Shown here piece by piece: positions 1 to 8,218 of a stretch of 41,388 nt of DNA; position 1 is the first letter of the stretch; each line of letters opens with the position of its first letter. The notes under the pieces are model-generated. The model was given only the letters and a program-made list of their open reading frames with translations, was not told the DNA's origin and did not search any database. The translations under genes were made by a program, and so were the position numbers. Origin of the DNA: Anaerolineae bacterium (GTDB taxonomy: Bacteria > Chloroflexota > Anaerolineae > JACIWR01); NCBI GenBank assembly GCA_021162125.1, contig JAGGZG010000348.1, positions 1-41,388 on the forward strand. Reading direction: 5' to 3'.

Positions 1-2
1 CT

Positions 3-1373
3 TTTATCATGCTGGCGAACCTACGCGGGGTGCGCGAATCCGGCACACTGTTCTCCGTTCCGACTTACCTGTTCATTTTCAGTTTCTACCTCCTGATCGT
101 CGTCGGCCTCGTGCGCTACTTCGCCGGGGGCGTGCCCGTGGCCCGGGCAAAGGCGGTGGCCATCCCTACCGTCCAGCCGGTGACGGTGTTCTTCATCCTG
201 CGCGCATTTGCCTCCGGTTGTACCGCGCTGACCGGCATCGAGGCCATCAGCGACGGTGTTCCGGCTTTCAAACCACCAGAAGCAGTGAATGCCAGCAAGA
301 CGCTCCTCTGGATGGGGGGCATCCTGACCTCTTTGTTTCTGGGTATTACCATGCTTGCGTATCTGTACGGCGTTGTGCCGAGCAAAGGTGAGACAGTGGT
401 ATCAGAGCTGGCGCGGATTGTATTCGGCAACGGCCCTCTGTACTATCTGATCCAGTTGGCCACGGTGCTGGGCCTGACGCTGGCGGCGAACACGAGTTTT
501 GCAGATTTTCCACGGCTCTCCTGGTTCCTGGCCCGCGACCGTTTTCTCCCCCGCCAACTGATGAACCTGGGCGACCGGCTGGTGTTTTCCAATGGGATCA
601 TCCTGCTGAGCGTGCTGTCCTCGCTGTTGGTGATTGTCTTCCATGGGAACACACACGCGCTAATCCCACTGTACGCTGTAGGAGTGTTTATATCTTTCAC
701 ACTCTCGCAGACGGGGATGGTGCGCCGTTGGCTTACCCGCCGTGAGAGTAAGCGCTGGTGGCTGTCGGCAGCGATCAACGGTCTGGGGGCGTTGACCACT
801 GGCATGGTGATGGTCATCGTGGCCGTGACCAGGTTTGCACAAGGAGCCTGGATCGTGGTCCTGCTCCAGCCGATCATCATCGCCATGTTTCTGGAGATCA
901 ACCACCATTACCGCGCCGTGGCTGCCCAACTCTCATTGGAAGGGGTGCAGGAACTGCCCTCGCTATCGGCCAGTAAAGTCATCGTTCCCGTGGCTGGTGT
1001 GCATCGGGGAGTGCTGCACGCGCTGCAATACGCCCGCTCGATTTCCACTGACATCACGGCGGTGTGTGTGGACGTGGACCCGGCGGTGACGGAAAAGGTG
1101 CGAGAAAAATGGCCTCAGTGGGTGAGCGACATCCCGCTGGTGACTCTGCCCTCGCCTTACCGCTCCACCCTGGAACCGCTGATGGACTACATCGAGCAGG
1201 TGGAGCAAAATAATGGACCGGATGATGTGATCACCGTGCTCTTGCCCGAATTCGTGCCGGCTCGCTGGTGGCATCACCTGCTGCACAATCAAACGGCGCT
1301 GTTGATCAGGATGGTACTGCACTACCGTCGCAACACGGTGGTCATTAACGTACCCTACCACCTGGAGAAATAG
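3..1373 (+). CDS. APC-superfamily permease, KimA/YdaO-like (5' partial)
   Basis: The reading frame is open to the left window edge, so the N-terminal part is missing; 456 residues are visible. About eight hydrophobic segments fill the first 300 residues. They carry motifs typical of the KimA/YdaO branch, such as NLRGVRESG near the start and TGIEAISDGVPAF around residues 76-88. A soluble C-terminal region of about 150 residues follows (KVIVPVAGVHRGVL onward), resembling the cytosolic domain of these transporters. KimA of Bacillus is a high-affinity potassium importer; many relatives are annotated only as amino acid permeases. Substrate is therefore inferred. The next gene starts 11 bp after the stop, which suggests co-transcription. 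Confidence 0.8.
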   Translation, partial: FIMLANLRGVRESGTLFSVPTYLFIFSFYLLIVVGLVRYFAGGVPVARAKAVAIPTVQPVTVFFILRAFASGCTALTGIEAISDGVPAFKPPEAVNASKTLLWMGGILTSLFLGITMLAYLYGVVPSKGETVVSELARIVFGNGPLYYLIQLATVLGLTLAANTSFADFPRLSWFLARDRFLPRQLMNLGDRLVFSNGIILLSVLSSLLVIVFHGNTHALIPLYAVGVFISFTLSQTGMVRRWLTRRESKRWWLSAAINGLGALTTGMVMVIVAVTRFAQGAWIVVLLQPIIIAMFLEINHHYRAVAAQLSLEGVQELPSLSASKVIVPVAGVHRGVLHALQYARSISTDITAVCVDVDPAVTEKVREKWPQWVSDIPLVTLPSPYRSTLEPLMDYIEQVEQNNGPDDVITVLLPEFVPARWWHHLLHNQTALLIRMVLHYRRNTVVINVPYHLEK

Positions 1374-1384
1374 GGGGCTTAATT

Positions 1385-2611
1385 GTGACTCCCGGCCGTC
1401 GCACTTTGGTCTCGCCTTTCCTCTGGCTCTGTCTGATGGGGGGCTTTGCCATCTTCAGCTCAACCATGAGCAAAAACCCGGCGCTCCCCCTGTTCATCAA
1501 GAGCCTGGGGGTGGACGAAGGCACGCTGGGATTCATCGCTGCTGCCAGCACGGTAGTGGGCATCGTGGTCAGCCTGCCCGCTGGCGCGCTCTCGGACGTG
1601 TGGGGACGGCGGCGGGTGATCCTGTTGAGCATGGTTGTGTTCGCCACCGCACCCTTCCTGTACCTGCTGGTGAGTGCGCCCTGGCATCTGGTGTTGGTGC
1701 GCGTCTACCACGGCCTGGCGACGGCAATCCTGGGACCGGTGGCCATGGCTGCCGTGGCTGACACTTTCCAGCAAGGGCGTGGTGAGCGCATGGCCTGGTA
1801 CTCCTCGGCGACGATGGTGGGCCGCTTCCTGGCCCCGCTGGTGGGCGGGCTGCTGATCGTGGGAGATGATTTCCGTTGGGTGTACCTGGGCTGCGGGGTG
1901 GCGGGCACGCTGGCCCTGCTGACGGCGCTGCAAGTGTCCAGGACAATGGCCGTGCCGGAGCGGGCGACCGACCCCATCACCCGTCGAGGACTGCACGGCG
2001 GTTGGCGCGAGATGCGTGATGAGTTGCGCATCGTGCTCACCCATAGGGGCATCCTGCTCACTAGCACAGTGGAGGCGGCGCAGTACTTCGCCTTCGGCGC
2101 GGTGGAGACCTTTCTGCCACTGTACCTCAGAGGGCTGGGCTGGGAAGCGCGGGCCATCGGCCCGCTGTTCACGGTTCAGGTAATGGTGACCACGCTGACC
2201 AAGCCGCTGATGGGCCGTTTGAGCGACCGTTGGGGGCGCGAGAGGCCAATTGTGGTGGGGTTGCTGGCGGGGGCGGCGGCGGTAGTGGCCATGCCGTACC
2301 AGGCTGACTATTGGTCGCTGGCGGCACTTACTGCCCTGTTCGGACTGGGAGTGGCGACGGTGACAGCCTCGACCTCGGCGCTGGTGTCGGATCTAAGCCG
2401 GGCGGCGAGCGGCGCGTCGCTGGGGGTACTCTCGAGTGTGATGGACGTGGGGCACTCCGCCGGGCCGATGGTGACGGGACTGCTGGTCAGCACCTGGGGC
2501 TACAGCGGGGCGTTCGGCGTGGTGGCCGGAGTGTTGGGAGTGCTCGCAGTAGCCTTCTACGTGGGGATGCGTGGCCCGGAGGGCCGGGGGCGTGCGACGA
2601 GAGCAAGATGA
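1385..2611 (+). CDS. MFS transporter (drug/efflux type)
   Basis: A 408-residue protein with about 12 hydrophobic segments. The MFS loop 2-3 motif is present as GALSDVWGRRRV at about residues 62-73, with a second-half equivalent GRLSDRWGRERP at about residues 278-289. This is a typical single-polypeptide major facilitator, probably a proton-driven exporter; substrate cannot be told. The start is GTG at 1385, with a G-rich ribosome-binding stretch (GGGG at 1374-1377) just upstream and overlapping the end of the permease stop region. The tight spacing suggests one transcript with the upstream permease. Confidence 0.9.
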   Translation: MTPGRRTLVSPFLWLCLMGGFAIFSSTMSKNPALPLFIKSLGVDEGTLGFIAAASTVVGIVVSLPAGALSDVWGRRRVILLSMVVFATAPFLYLLVSAPWHLVLVRVYHGLATAILGPVAMAAVADTFQQGRGERMAWYSSATMVGRFLAPLVGGLLIVGDDFRWVYLGCGVAGTLALLTALQVSRTMAVPERATDPITRRGLHGGWREMRDELRIVLTHRGILLTSTVEAAQYFAFGAVETFLPLYLRGLGWEARAIGPLFTVQVMVTTLTKPLMGRLSDRWGRERPIVVGLLAGAAAVVAMPYQADYWSLAALTALFGLGVATVTASTSALVSDLSRAASGASLGVLSSVMDVGHSAGPMVTGLLVSTWGYSGAFGVVAGVLGVLAVAFYVGMRGPEGRGRATRAR

Positions 2612-2621
2612 AGATAGATAC

Positions 2622-2704
2622 AAACCACCAAGGCACAAAGGCACAAAGTGACATTAAAGAGCAAGTAACTTCTCTGTTTCTTGGTGCCTTCGTGGTGAAT
2701 TTTC
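2622..2704. repeat. Imperfect inverted repeat, intergenic
   Basis: Arms accaccaaggcacaaag (2624-2640) and cttggtgccttcgtggt (2680-2696) are imperfectly complementary, matching about 13 of 15 positions in the core. Similar 'ccacgaaggcaccaag' palindromes are widespread as dispersed intergenic repeats in environmental bacteria. It could fold as a hairpin at the end of the MFS transcript, but no T-tract follows, so terminator activity is uncertain. Confidence 0.6.
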
Positions 2705-2764
2705 GGACACCCTCTAAGTGAGCTTGCGCAGTTGGTCGGCTGGTAATGACAAAGGAGGAGACCG

Positions 2765-3199
2765 ATGAAATGGGTAACTCGTTCACACGTGCACGTGGAT
2801 CGCGTGGCGTGTCCGTGGCTGATCAAACGTTTCGTGGATCCGGAGGCCGAGTTTCTCTTCGTTCCCCGCGACGAGGTGATGGCCGTGGCCGCGCGTGAGG
2901 GAGCGATCCCATTCGACGCTAAGGGCCAGGCCGAACTCGACCACCACGAGGGTCGCTGCTCCTTCGAGAGCATCATCCTCAAGTATAATCTGACAGACCC
3001 GGCCCTATTGCGTCTGGCGCAGATCGTGCACAGCGCCGACGTCTCCGCCGACCGGGGCAAGGACCCGCTGGCGGCAGGGCTGGAGGCCATCGCCACTGGC
3101 TTCGGGCTGCTCTACCCGGATGACCACGAGAACCTGGCACACCAGTTCGCCGTATACGATGCGCTGTACGCCTGGTGCCAGACTCAGGTCGCCCGCTGA
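2765..3199 (+). CDS. Chromate-resistance ChrB C-terminal-type protein
   Basis: A 144-residue protein matching the ChrB C-terminal domain family from end to end: opening KWVTRSHVHVDRVACPWLI, then DAKGQAELDHHEGRCSFE at about residues 58-75 and HSADVSADRG at about 92-101. In ChrB proteins this domain follows a regulatory N-terminal domain; here it stands alone, as in many genomes where its job is not established. The histidine- and acid-rich motifs suggest metal binding. The start is supported by the strong RBS AAAGGAGGAG ending 4 nt before the ATG. No chrA transporter is adjacent, although an MFS exporter gene lies just upstream. Confidence 0.85.
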   Translation: MKWVTRSHVHVDRVACPWLIKRFVDPEAEFLFVPRDEVMAVAAREGAIPFDAKGQAELDHHEGRCSFESIILKYNLTDPALLRLAQIVHSADVSADRGKDPLAAGLEAIATGFGLLYPDDHENLAHQFAVYDALYAWCQTQVAR

Positions 3200-3680
3200 A
3201 GCAACTTTCCAGTAGTGGCGCGGACTCGAGGTGTGCGTCAGTTTTGGGGCGAGTTTGCGCCCTGTAGGGGCGACCGGCCGGTCGCCCCATGGGTATCAAG
3301 TTAAGGCCGTGGCTTGGGGAAAGCCCTCCCGAAAGCTCGCCGGCCGGCCCCGCCTGGGGCTCAAAGCCCCGGACTGAGCGGCCCCAGGGTGCTAAGCACC
3401 CTCCGCTAGTGCATTGTAGATTGTAGCGTCGGGGCTTGCCCCCGACGCCTGCGTCGCCCGCAAGGGGCGACGCTACTGGCTCAGCCCTGAGCTTTAGCTC
3501 GGGGTGGCCGGGCTGTCTGCTCTCGACGTAAGCCTTAACTTGATGCGTATAGGGCGCAGCACGCTGCGGCCCTGCGGCGGGACTCAGGATAAGCCCTGTC
3601 CGCCGTAGGCCGACACTGCGGTCGGCCGCTACGGGACAAACCTGCCCCCAAACTGAAGCGCAGCGCGGACTCGCCCCCAC
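3200..3680. repeat. 480-bp gene-free stretch built of palindromes
   Basis: No plausible gene. The outer parts form a long imperfect inverted repeat: gtcagttttgggg (3237-3249) against ccccaaactgaag (3646-3658), and atcaagttaaggc (3294-3306) against gccttaacttgat (3532-3544). Inside are several perfect small hairpins: ggcgaccggccggtcgcc around 3268-3286, cgtcggggcttgcccccgacg at 3427-3447, and gtcgcccgcaaggggcgac at 3452-3470. The arrangement looks like a MITE-like or REP-type mosaic rather than coding DNA. Confidence 0.6.
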
Positions 3681-3709
3681 TTCCGCTTTCGGGGAGATTG
3701 TGGTATAAT
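3681..3709 (+). promoter_or_regulatory. Predicted sigma-70 promoter of ftsK
   Basis: Perfect -10 TATAAT at 3704-3709 preceded by TG at the extended -10 position (TGGTATAAT). The best -35 candidate 17 bp upstream (TTCCGC, 3681-3686) is weak, as is common for extended -10 promoters. The predicted start site is about 3716, only about 24 nt before the ftsK ATG. Confidence 0.65.
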
Positions 3710-3739
3710 GTGCATAGCTCCCAGGAGAACATTTGAGCT

Positions 3740-5980
3740 ATGACCAAGCGAAAGCGAGTGACTCGAAAGAAGCGAAGACGAAGACAGAAGCGCCCCGTGC
3801 CGGTGATCCAGCTCAGCCCTGCCCTCCAGGCCGAGATCGCGGGCATTGTCCTGTTGGGATTAGCCGTGCTCACCATCCTCAGCATGCTTCCCTTTGGCCG
3901 GGGGATGCTCACCACGGGCTGGTTAACCCTGCTGCGCGCCATGTTCGGCTGGGGGGCATACGTGTCCTTCATCGGCATGGCAGCGGCGGGTGTGTGGCTG
4001 CTGCGCAAGGGGATGGATCGCGATCTTCCCCTGCGCTGGGAGCGCGTGACGGGCATCGGCCTGCTGTTCATCTTGGTCCTGTCCCTGATCCACTTGTTGG
4101 CCGGCGCCGAAGACCCATTGGCCCTGGCCGATGCGGGCGGCGGCGGGGGTTACCTGGGCTGGATGGTAAGCCAGCTCGTGGTCTCGGCTACGGGGCGCAT
4201 CGGAGGGCTCGTCGTCATCCTGACGATGATGACCGTGACTCTCATCCTGCTATTGGGCGTCTCCCTCAGCGAGGTAGTCCCGGCCCTGCGACAGGGCTGG
4301 CAGCGGTTATTGGCCCTGCGCGATGCTCGCTTCCGGCCGATGACCATCCGCCGGAATGGAGTCACGGAGCAACGCGGCACGCCCTTAGCCTCGCCGCCGT
4401 CACCCACCCCATCCTCGCGCCAACCCACCCGCCAGCCAGAACCGCCGTCCGCGCCGGCTGGACCGCTCCTCCCACCGGTGATCATCGGCGGGCAACAGGA
4501 GTGGCAACTGCCCCCAGTAGACGAGATACTCGAAGAAAGCACCGAGCAGGAGATGAGCCAGGCGGAGATCCGGGCGCGGGCGCGTCTGATCGAGGAGACC
4601 CTGACCAGCCTGGGCGTGCCGGTCCGCGTGGTGGAGGTCAATCAGGGGCCGGTGATTACTCAGTTCGGGGTGGAGCCTGGCTTCGTGGATGGGCGAGGCG
4701 GCCGGCGCACCAGAGTCAAGGTGCGCAAAATCCAGGCCCTGGCCGATGACCTGGCGCTGGCATTGGCCGCCGCGCCGGTACGCATCGAAGCGCCGGTGCC
4801 CGGTCGCTCCATCGTTGGCATCGAGGTGCCTAATGCGGAGATATCCCTGGTCTCCCTGCGCAGCGTGATGGGCACCGAAGTTTTCCAGAAGATGCCCTCC
4901 AAACTCAAGCTGGCCCTGGGGCAGAACGTATCGGGGCAACCGGTGGTGGCCGATCTGGCGACCATGCCCCACCTGCTCATCGCCGGAGCAACGGGCTCGG
5001 GCAAGTCGGTGTGCATCAACTCCATCGTCACCTGCCTGCTGTGCAACAATACCCCCGACGACCTGCGGCTAATCATGGTGGACCCCAAGCGCGTCGAGTT
5101 GACCAACTTCAACGGCATCCCCCACCTGATGGCTCCGGTGGTGGTGGACCTAGAGCGGGTAGTGGGCACGCTGCGCTGGGTCGTTCGTGAGATGGACCAG
5201 CGATACAGGAAGTTCGCCAGCGTTGGGGCGCGCAACATCGAGGATTACAACCAGCGGATGGCGGCCGAGGGCGAGCACATGCCCTGCATCGTGGTCGTCA
5301 TTGACGAGCTGGCCGACCTGATGATGCTGGCCCCGGACGAGGTGGAGCGGGCGGTGTGTCGCATTGCCCAGATGTCCCGTGCCACTGGCATTCACCTGAT
5401 CATCGCCACCCAGCGACCCAGCGTGGACGTGGTCACCGGCCTGATCAAGGCCAACTTCCCGGCACGGATCAGTTTCGCCGTCACCAGCCAGGTGGACTCG
5501 CGGGTGATCCTGGACATGGGTGGCGCGGAACGGCTGTTGGGTCGGGGCGACATGCTGTACATGGCTTCGGACAGGGCCTCGCCCATGCGTCTGCAAGGCT
5601 GCTTCGTCTCTGACCGGGAGCTTAACCGTCTGGTGCGCTACTGGAAAGGCGCACGTACTGCGGAGGTGCCCGATCTGGAATCGGCCCGCCCGGAGGACTT
5701 CGTCCAGCGGCCGCTGTGGGAGGAGATGCGCGAGAAAGCGACACGGGCTCATCGGGAGGACGACCTGCTGGAGCGGGCCATCGAGGTGGTGCGCCAGGCC
5801 AACCGGGCTTCGATTTCGCTGCTGCAACGCAAGCTGCGCATCGGGTACTCCCGCGCCGCGAGGTTGATTGACCTGCTGGAGGAGAAAGGCTACGTGGGGC
5901 CGCCCCAGGGCGGCAGCCGTGCCCGCGAGGTGTTGCTGCCTCCTGAGGACGAGGCAGGCGCTACGCGCCCACACCGATAA
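3740..5980 (+). CDS. ftsK: FtsK/SpoIIIE DNA translocase
   Basis: A 746-residue membrane-anchored DNA pump for chromosome segregation at the division septum. The N-terminus is very basic (18 of the first 25 residues are K or R). About four hydrophobic segments lie within residues 30-180, followed by a short Pro-rich linker (about 210-245) and the motor. Walker A is GATGSGKS at residues 416-423, and Walker B is VVVIDELADLMM with Asp522/Glu523. The C-terminal gamma winged-helix domain (about 675-735, ISLLQRKLRIGYSRAARLID) reads KOPS/SRS-type sites. The start at 3740 has RBS AGGAGA at 3723-3728. The linker is much shorter than in E. coli FtsK, closer to SpoIIIE. The gene appears monocistronic. 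Confidence 0.97.
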   Translation: MTKRKRVTRKKRRRRQKRPVPVIQLSPALQAEIAGIVLLGLAVLTILSMLPFGRGMLTTGWLTLLRAMFGWGAYVSFIGMAAAGVWLLRKGMDRDLPLRWERVTGIGLLFILVLSLIHLLAGAEDPLALADAGGGGGYLGWMVSQLVVSATGRIGGLVVILTMMTVTLILLLGVSLSEVVPALRQGWQRLLALRDARFRPMTIRRNGVTEQRGTPLASPPSPTPSSRQPTRQPEPPSAPAGPLLPPVIIGGQQEWQLPPVDEILEESTEQEMSQAEIRARARLIEETLTSLGVPVRVVEVNQGPVITQFGVEPGFVDGRGGRRTRVKVRKIQALADDLALALAAAPVRIEAPVPGRSIVGIEVPNAEISLVSLRSVMGTEVFQKMPSKLKLALGQNVSGQPVVADLATMPHLLIAGATGSGKSVCINSIVTCLLCNNTPDDLRLIMVDPKRVELTNFNGIPHLMAPVVVDLERVVGTLRWVVREMDQRYRKFASVGARNIEDYNQRMAAEGEHMPCIVVVIDELADLMMLAPDEVERAVCRIAQMSRATGIHLIIATQRPSVDVVTGLIKANFPARISFAVTSQVDSRVILDMGGAERLLGRGDMLYMASDRASPMRLQGCFVSDRELNRLVRYWKGARTAEVPDLESARPEDFVQRPLWEEMREKATRAHREDDLLERAIEVVRQANRASISLLQRKLRIGYSRAARLIDLLEEKGYVGPPQGGSRAREVLLPPEDEAGATRPHR

Positions 5981-6446
5981 GCGGGCCAATCTCATCACAC
6001 TTCCCACGCTCCCTACCACCCAGCCCACTCAAGCAGACATCGCCTGGCTGACCTATGGTCTCGAACTGGACACGGCTGCCAATCGCTATCGCCTTGTACC
6101 TCGCCAGACAATATACACCCATTCCACCCGGCTCTGGACAAAATTACCTAGTGACAGTTCGAGGATGCCATTGCGAAGAGGCGCTCCGCGCTACACTTGG
6201 GACAGTAGTCGTCCTGAGCGGAGTGCGTCCCTGAGCGGCAGCGAGGGGGCGCACGCAGTCGAAGGACGACGAAGGATCGAATCCCGCATCCTTCGTGGCC
6301 GCGAGGCTGTTTCGGGAGCCTCCCCCACCCTGCGCAGCGACACTCGGACAAAACTGTCGGGTAGCTAGAAACGAGGTAACAGATAGATTGAAATGAAAAG
6401 TCAGATTGATGACCAAAAGAAAGAAACACAGAAAGGAGATCGCTCA
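5981..6446. repeat. Gene-free stretch with dispersed palindromic repeat
   Basis: No supported gene. The core is a long imperfect hairpin at 6208-6270 (outer stem gtcgtcct/aggacgac, inner gtgcgt/gcgcac) followed by a second hairpin at 6271-6294 (gaaggat/atccttc) and a third near 6303-6322 (gaggct/agcctc). The sequence type 'tcctgagcggag...tcgaagga' is a common dispersed intergenic repeat in environmental bacteria. The stretch 5981-6130 has no recognisable feature. The tpiA ribosome-binding site lies at its right end. Confidence 0.55.
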
Positions 6447-7214
6447 ATGCGAACACCAATTATCGCCGGTAACTGGAAGATGCACAAGACCATCGAGGAG
6501 GCTGTGGCCTTCGTCCGCGAGATTCGATTCAAGCTGAACGAGATTAAGGGGGTGGACAAGGTGATCTGCCCGCCCTTCGTCGCCCTGGCCCCCGTGAAGG
6601 AACTCCTGGTGCCCACGGACATCGGCCTGGGGGCACAGAACATGTACTTCGAGGAGCAGGGGGCTTACACCGGGGAAATTTCGCCGCTGATGCTCAAGGG
6701 GCTGTGCCAGTACGTGATCCTGGGGCACTCGGAGCGGCGCGCCTACTTCGGTGAGACGGACGAGGGAGTGAACCGCAAAATCAAGGCGGCCTTCGCCCAC
6801 GGTCTGACGCCTATCGTCTGCGTGGGTGAGAGCCTGGAGCAGCACGAGGCCGGACAGACCGAGGAGTGGGTCAGCGGGCAGGTGCGGGCCGCGCTGGATG
6901 GCCTCACCGCCGATCAGGTCCGTTCGCTGATCATCGCCTACGAGCCCATCTGGGCCATTGGCACGGGCAAGGCGGCCACCGGGGCTGGGGCCAACGCGGT
7001 CATCGGCCTGACCATTCGCGGCACCATCGCCGACCTGTACGACCAGGCCACCGCCCAGGCGGTGCGCGTACAGTACGGCGGCAGCGTGAAACCGAACAAC
7101 ATCGCCGAGTTCATGAGCCAGCCGGACATTGATGGCGCACTCGTCGGCGGGGCCAGTCTCAAACCTGACTTCGTGGAGATCGTGCGCATCAGCGCCGAGG
7201 TGAAGGGCGTGTAG
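6447..7214 (+). CDS. tpiA: Triose-phosphate isomerase
   Basis: Interconverts dihydroxyacetone phosphate and glyceraldehyde 3-phosphate in glycolysis and gluconeogenesis. It is 255 residues, the usual length, counting from the ATG at 6447, which has RBS AAAGGAG at 6432-6438. An in-frame upstream ATG at 6393 would add 18 non-homologous residues and is rejected. Catalytic residues are all in place: Asn9 and Lys11 in AGNWKMH, His94 in LGHSERR, Glu166 in AYEPIWAIGTG, and the phosphate-binding GGS loop near residues 211-213. The gene is followed by two hairpins and is convergent with rpsI; no gap-pgk cluster is nearby. Confidence 0.98.
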   Translation: MRTPIIAGNWKMHKTIEEAVAFVREIRFKLNEIKGVDKVICPPFVALAPVKELLVPTDIGLGAQNMYFEEQGAYTGEISPLMLKGLCQYVILGHSERRAYFGETDEGVNRKIKAAFAHGLTPIVCVGESLEQHEAGQTEEWVSGQVRAALDGLTADQVRSLIIAYEPIWAIGTGKAATGAGANAVIGLTIRGTIADLYDQATAQAVRVQYGGSVKPNNIAEFMSQPDIDGALVGGASLKPDFVEIVRISAEVKGV

Positions 7215-7220
7215 CGTTTA

Positions 7221-7252
7221 CCCTCCCGCGGGTTCCAAAACCTGCGGGAGGG
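7221..7252. repeat. Dispersed palindrome, family A (copy 1)
   Basis: Arms ccctcccgcgggtt (7221-7234) and aacctgcgggaggg (7239-7252), 13 of 14 pairs, 4-nt loop. The same palindrome recurs at 18859-18891, 39272-39305 and 41256-41288, with a decayed copy at 37631-37705. It lies 6 bp after tpiA and may act as part of its terminator. Confidence 0.8.
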
Positions 7253-7262
7253 TGCAAACGCA

Positions 7263-7305
7263 AAAGGCGCAGAGCCCGACGACGTCATGCGGGCTCTGCG
7301 CCTTT
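7263..7305. terminator. Bidirectional terminator between tpiA and rpsI
   Basis: A perfect 16-bp stem, aaaggcgcagagcccg (7263-7278) with cgggctctgcgccttt (7290-7305), and an 11-nt loop. The A-run on one side and T-run on the other give a short U-tract in both directions, fitting convergent tpiA (plus) and rpsI (minus). Confidence 0.85.
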
Positions 7306-7336
7306 GTGTGCAATTTGGGGTTGACCGGGAACGGAT

Positions 7337-7732
7337 CTACCGCTTGGTGTAGGTCGGTGCCTTGCGTGCCCGCTTGAGACCCGGCTTCTTGCGCTCTTTC
7401 ATCCGCGCGTCGCGGGTGAGAAATCCGCCGGTCCGCAGCACGGGACGAAGGTCCGGGTTGGCTTTGAGCAGGGCGCGGGCAATGCCCATCCGCACCGCCC
7501 CTGCCTGTCCAGAGATGCCCCCACCCTTCACGTGCACGGTGATGTTGAACGTATCTTTCATACCCACTGCTTCTAACGGAGCCAGCAAGTGAGTCACGTC
7601 ACCCGGACGGCGGAAGTATTCCTCCAGCGGTTTGTCGTTAATGATAATGCTACCCGTGCCGCCGGGGAAAAGTCGCACCCGAGCCGTGGCCGTTTTTCTC
7701 CTGCCCACTCCTTCGTAATAAACGCTCGCCAT
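7337..7732 (-). CDS. rpsI: 30S ribosomal protein S9
   Basis: 131 residues, the family's normal size. The opening YYEGVGRRKTATARVRLFPG and the basic C-terminal tail ending in TYTKR, which reaches the P-site tRNA in the ribosome, are both characteristic. The ATG at 7732 is preceded by AGGAGA. It follows rplM by 16 bp, the conserved rplM-rpsI pair, and is the last gene of the supercluster; the bidirectional hairpin lies 32 bp downstream. Confidence 0.98.
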   Translation of the reverse strand: MASVYYEGVGRRKTATARVRLFPGGTGSIIINDKPLEEYFRRPGDVTHLLAPLEAVGMKDTFNITVHVKGGGISGQAGAVRMGIARALLKANPDLRPVLRTGGFLTRDARMKERKKPGLKRARKAPTYTKR

Positions 7733-7748
7733 CTACTCAATCTCCTCT

Positions 7749-8177
7749 CTACAGGACCAACTCTTTGGGCTGCTGCGCCTGGTGGGGATGTTCCTTACCA
7801 GCGTAGATTTTCAACTTCTTGATCATTCGCCGTCCCAACCTGTTCTTAGGCAACATCCCTCGCACGGCCGCCTTCAGCACGCGAGTAGGGTGCCGGGCCA
7901 ACTGGTCCCTGAGGCTGATGCTCTTCAACCCACCCGGATAGCCCGAATGGCGGTAGTAAAACTTCTGATCCAGCTTGCGCCCAGTGACCCGCACCTTCTC
8001 GGCGTTGATCACGATAACGAAATCACCCACGTCCAGGTGGGGACTGTAGATAGGCTTATGCTTGCCTTTGAGAATTTTGGCAATCTCTGAAGCGAGGCGG
8101 CCCAGGGTTTTGCCCTCGGCATCCACCACGAACCACTCTCGCTCAATCTCGCTCGCCCTAACCGCGTACGTTTTCAC
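7749..8177 (-). CDS. rplM: 50S ribosomal protein L13
   Basis: 142 residues when started at the GTG at 8177, exactly the usual L13 length; the longer open frame to 8246 adds 23 unrelated residues overlapping truA's end region. An AAGGAG ribosome-binding site ends about 9 nt before the GTG. Family motifs KTYAVRASEIEREWFVVDAE at the N-terminus and VRGMLPKNRLGRRMIKKL at about residues 103-120 are intact. It is an early-assembling 23S-binding protein. Lies between truA and rpsI. Confidence 0.97.
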   Translation of the reverse strand: MKTYAVRASEIEREWFVVDAEGKTLGRLASEIAKILKGKHKPIYSPHLDVGDFVIVINAEKVRVTGRKLDQKFYYRHSGYPGGLKSISLRDQLARHPTRVLKAAVRGMLPKNRLGRRMIKKLKIYAGKEHPHQAQQPKELVL

Positions 8178-8218
8178 AGCTCCAACTCCTTGAGAATTAC
8201 AATTCCAGATCAGCGGGG

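Noticed and set aside
443..901. Antisense frames of 80-190 codons opposite the transporter, ftsK, ribosomal and rpoB genes
   Set aside because: They lack ribosome-binding sites and family resemblance, and follow codon structure of the real gene on the other strand.
3733..4749. Long plus-strand open frame of 338 codons overlapping ftsK in another frame
   Set aside because: Rich in Gly, Arg, Pro and His as expected for an out-of-frame reading of GC-rich DNA; the ftsK frame has all family motifs and the better ribosome-binding site.
5868..6368. 166-codon frame at the end of ftsK and beyond
   Set aside because: Its first third is an out-of-frame ftsK reading and the rest crosses a palindromic repeat; no start signal.
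6393..6446. N-terminal extension of tpiA
   Set aside because: 18 residues with no homology, ahead of a strong Shine-Dalgarno and the standard MRTPIIAGNWKMH start.
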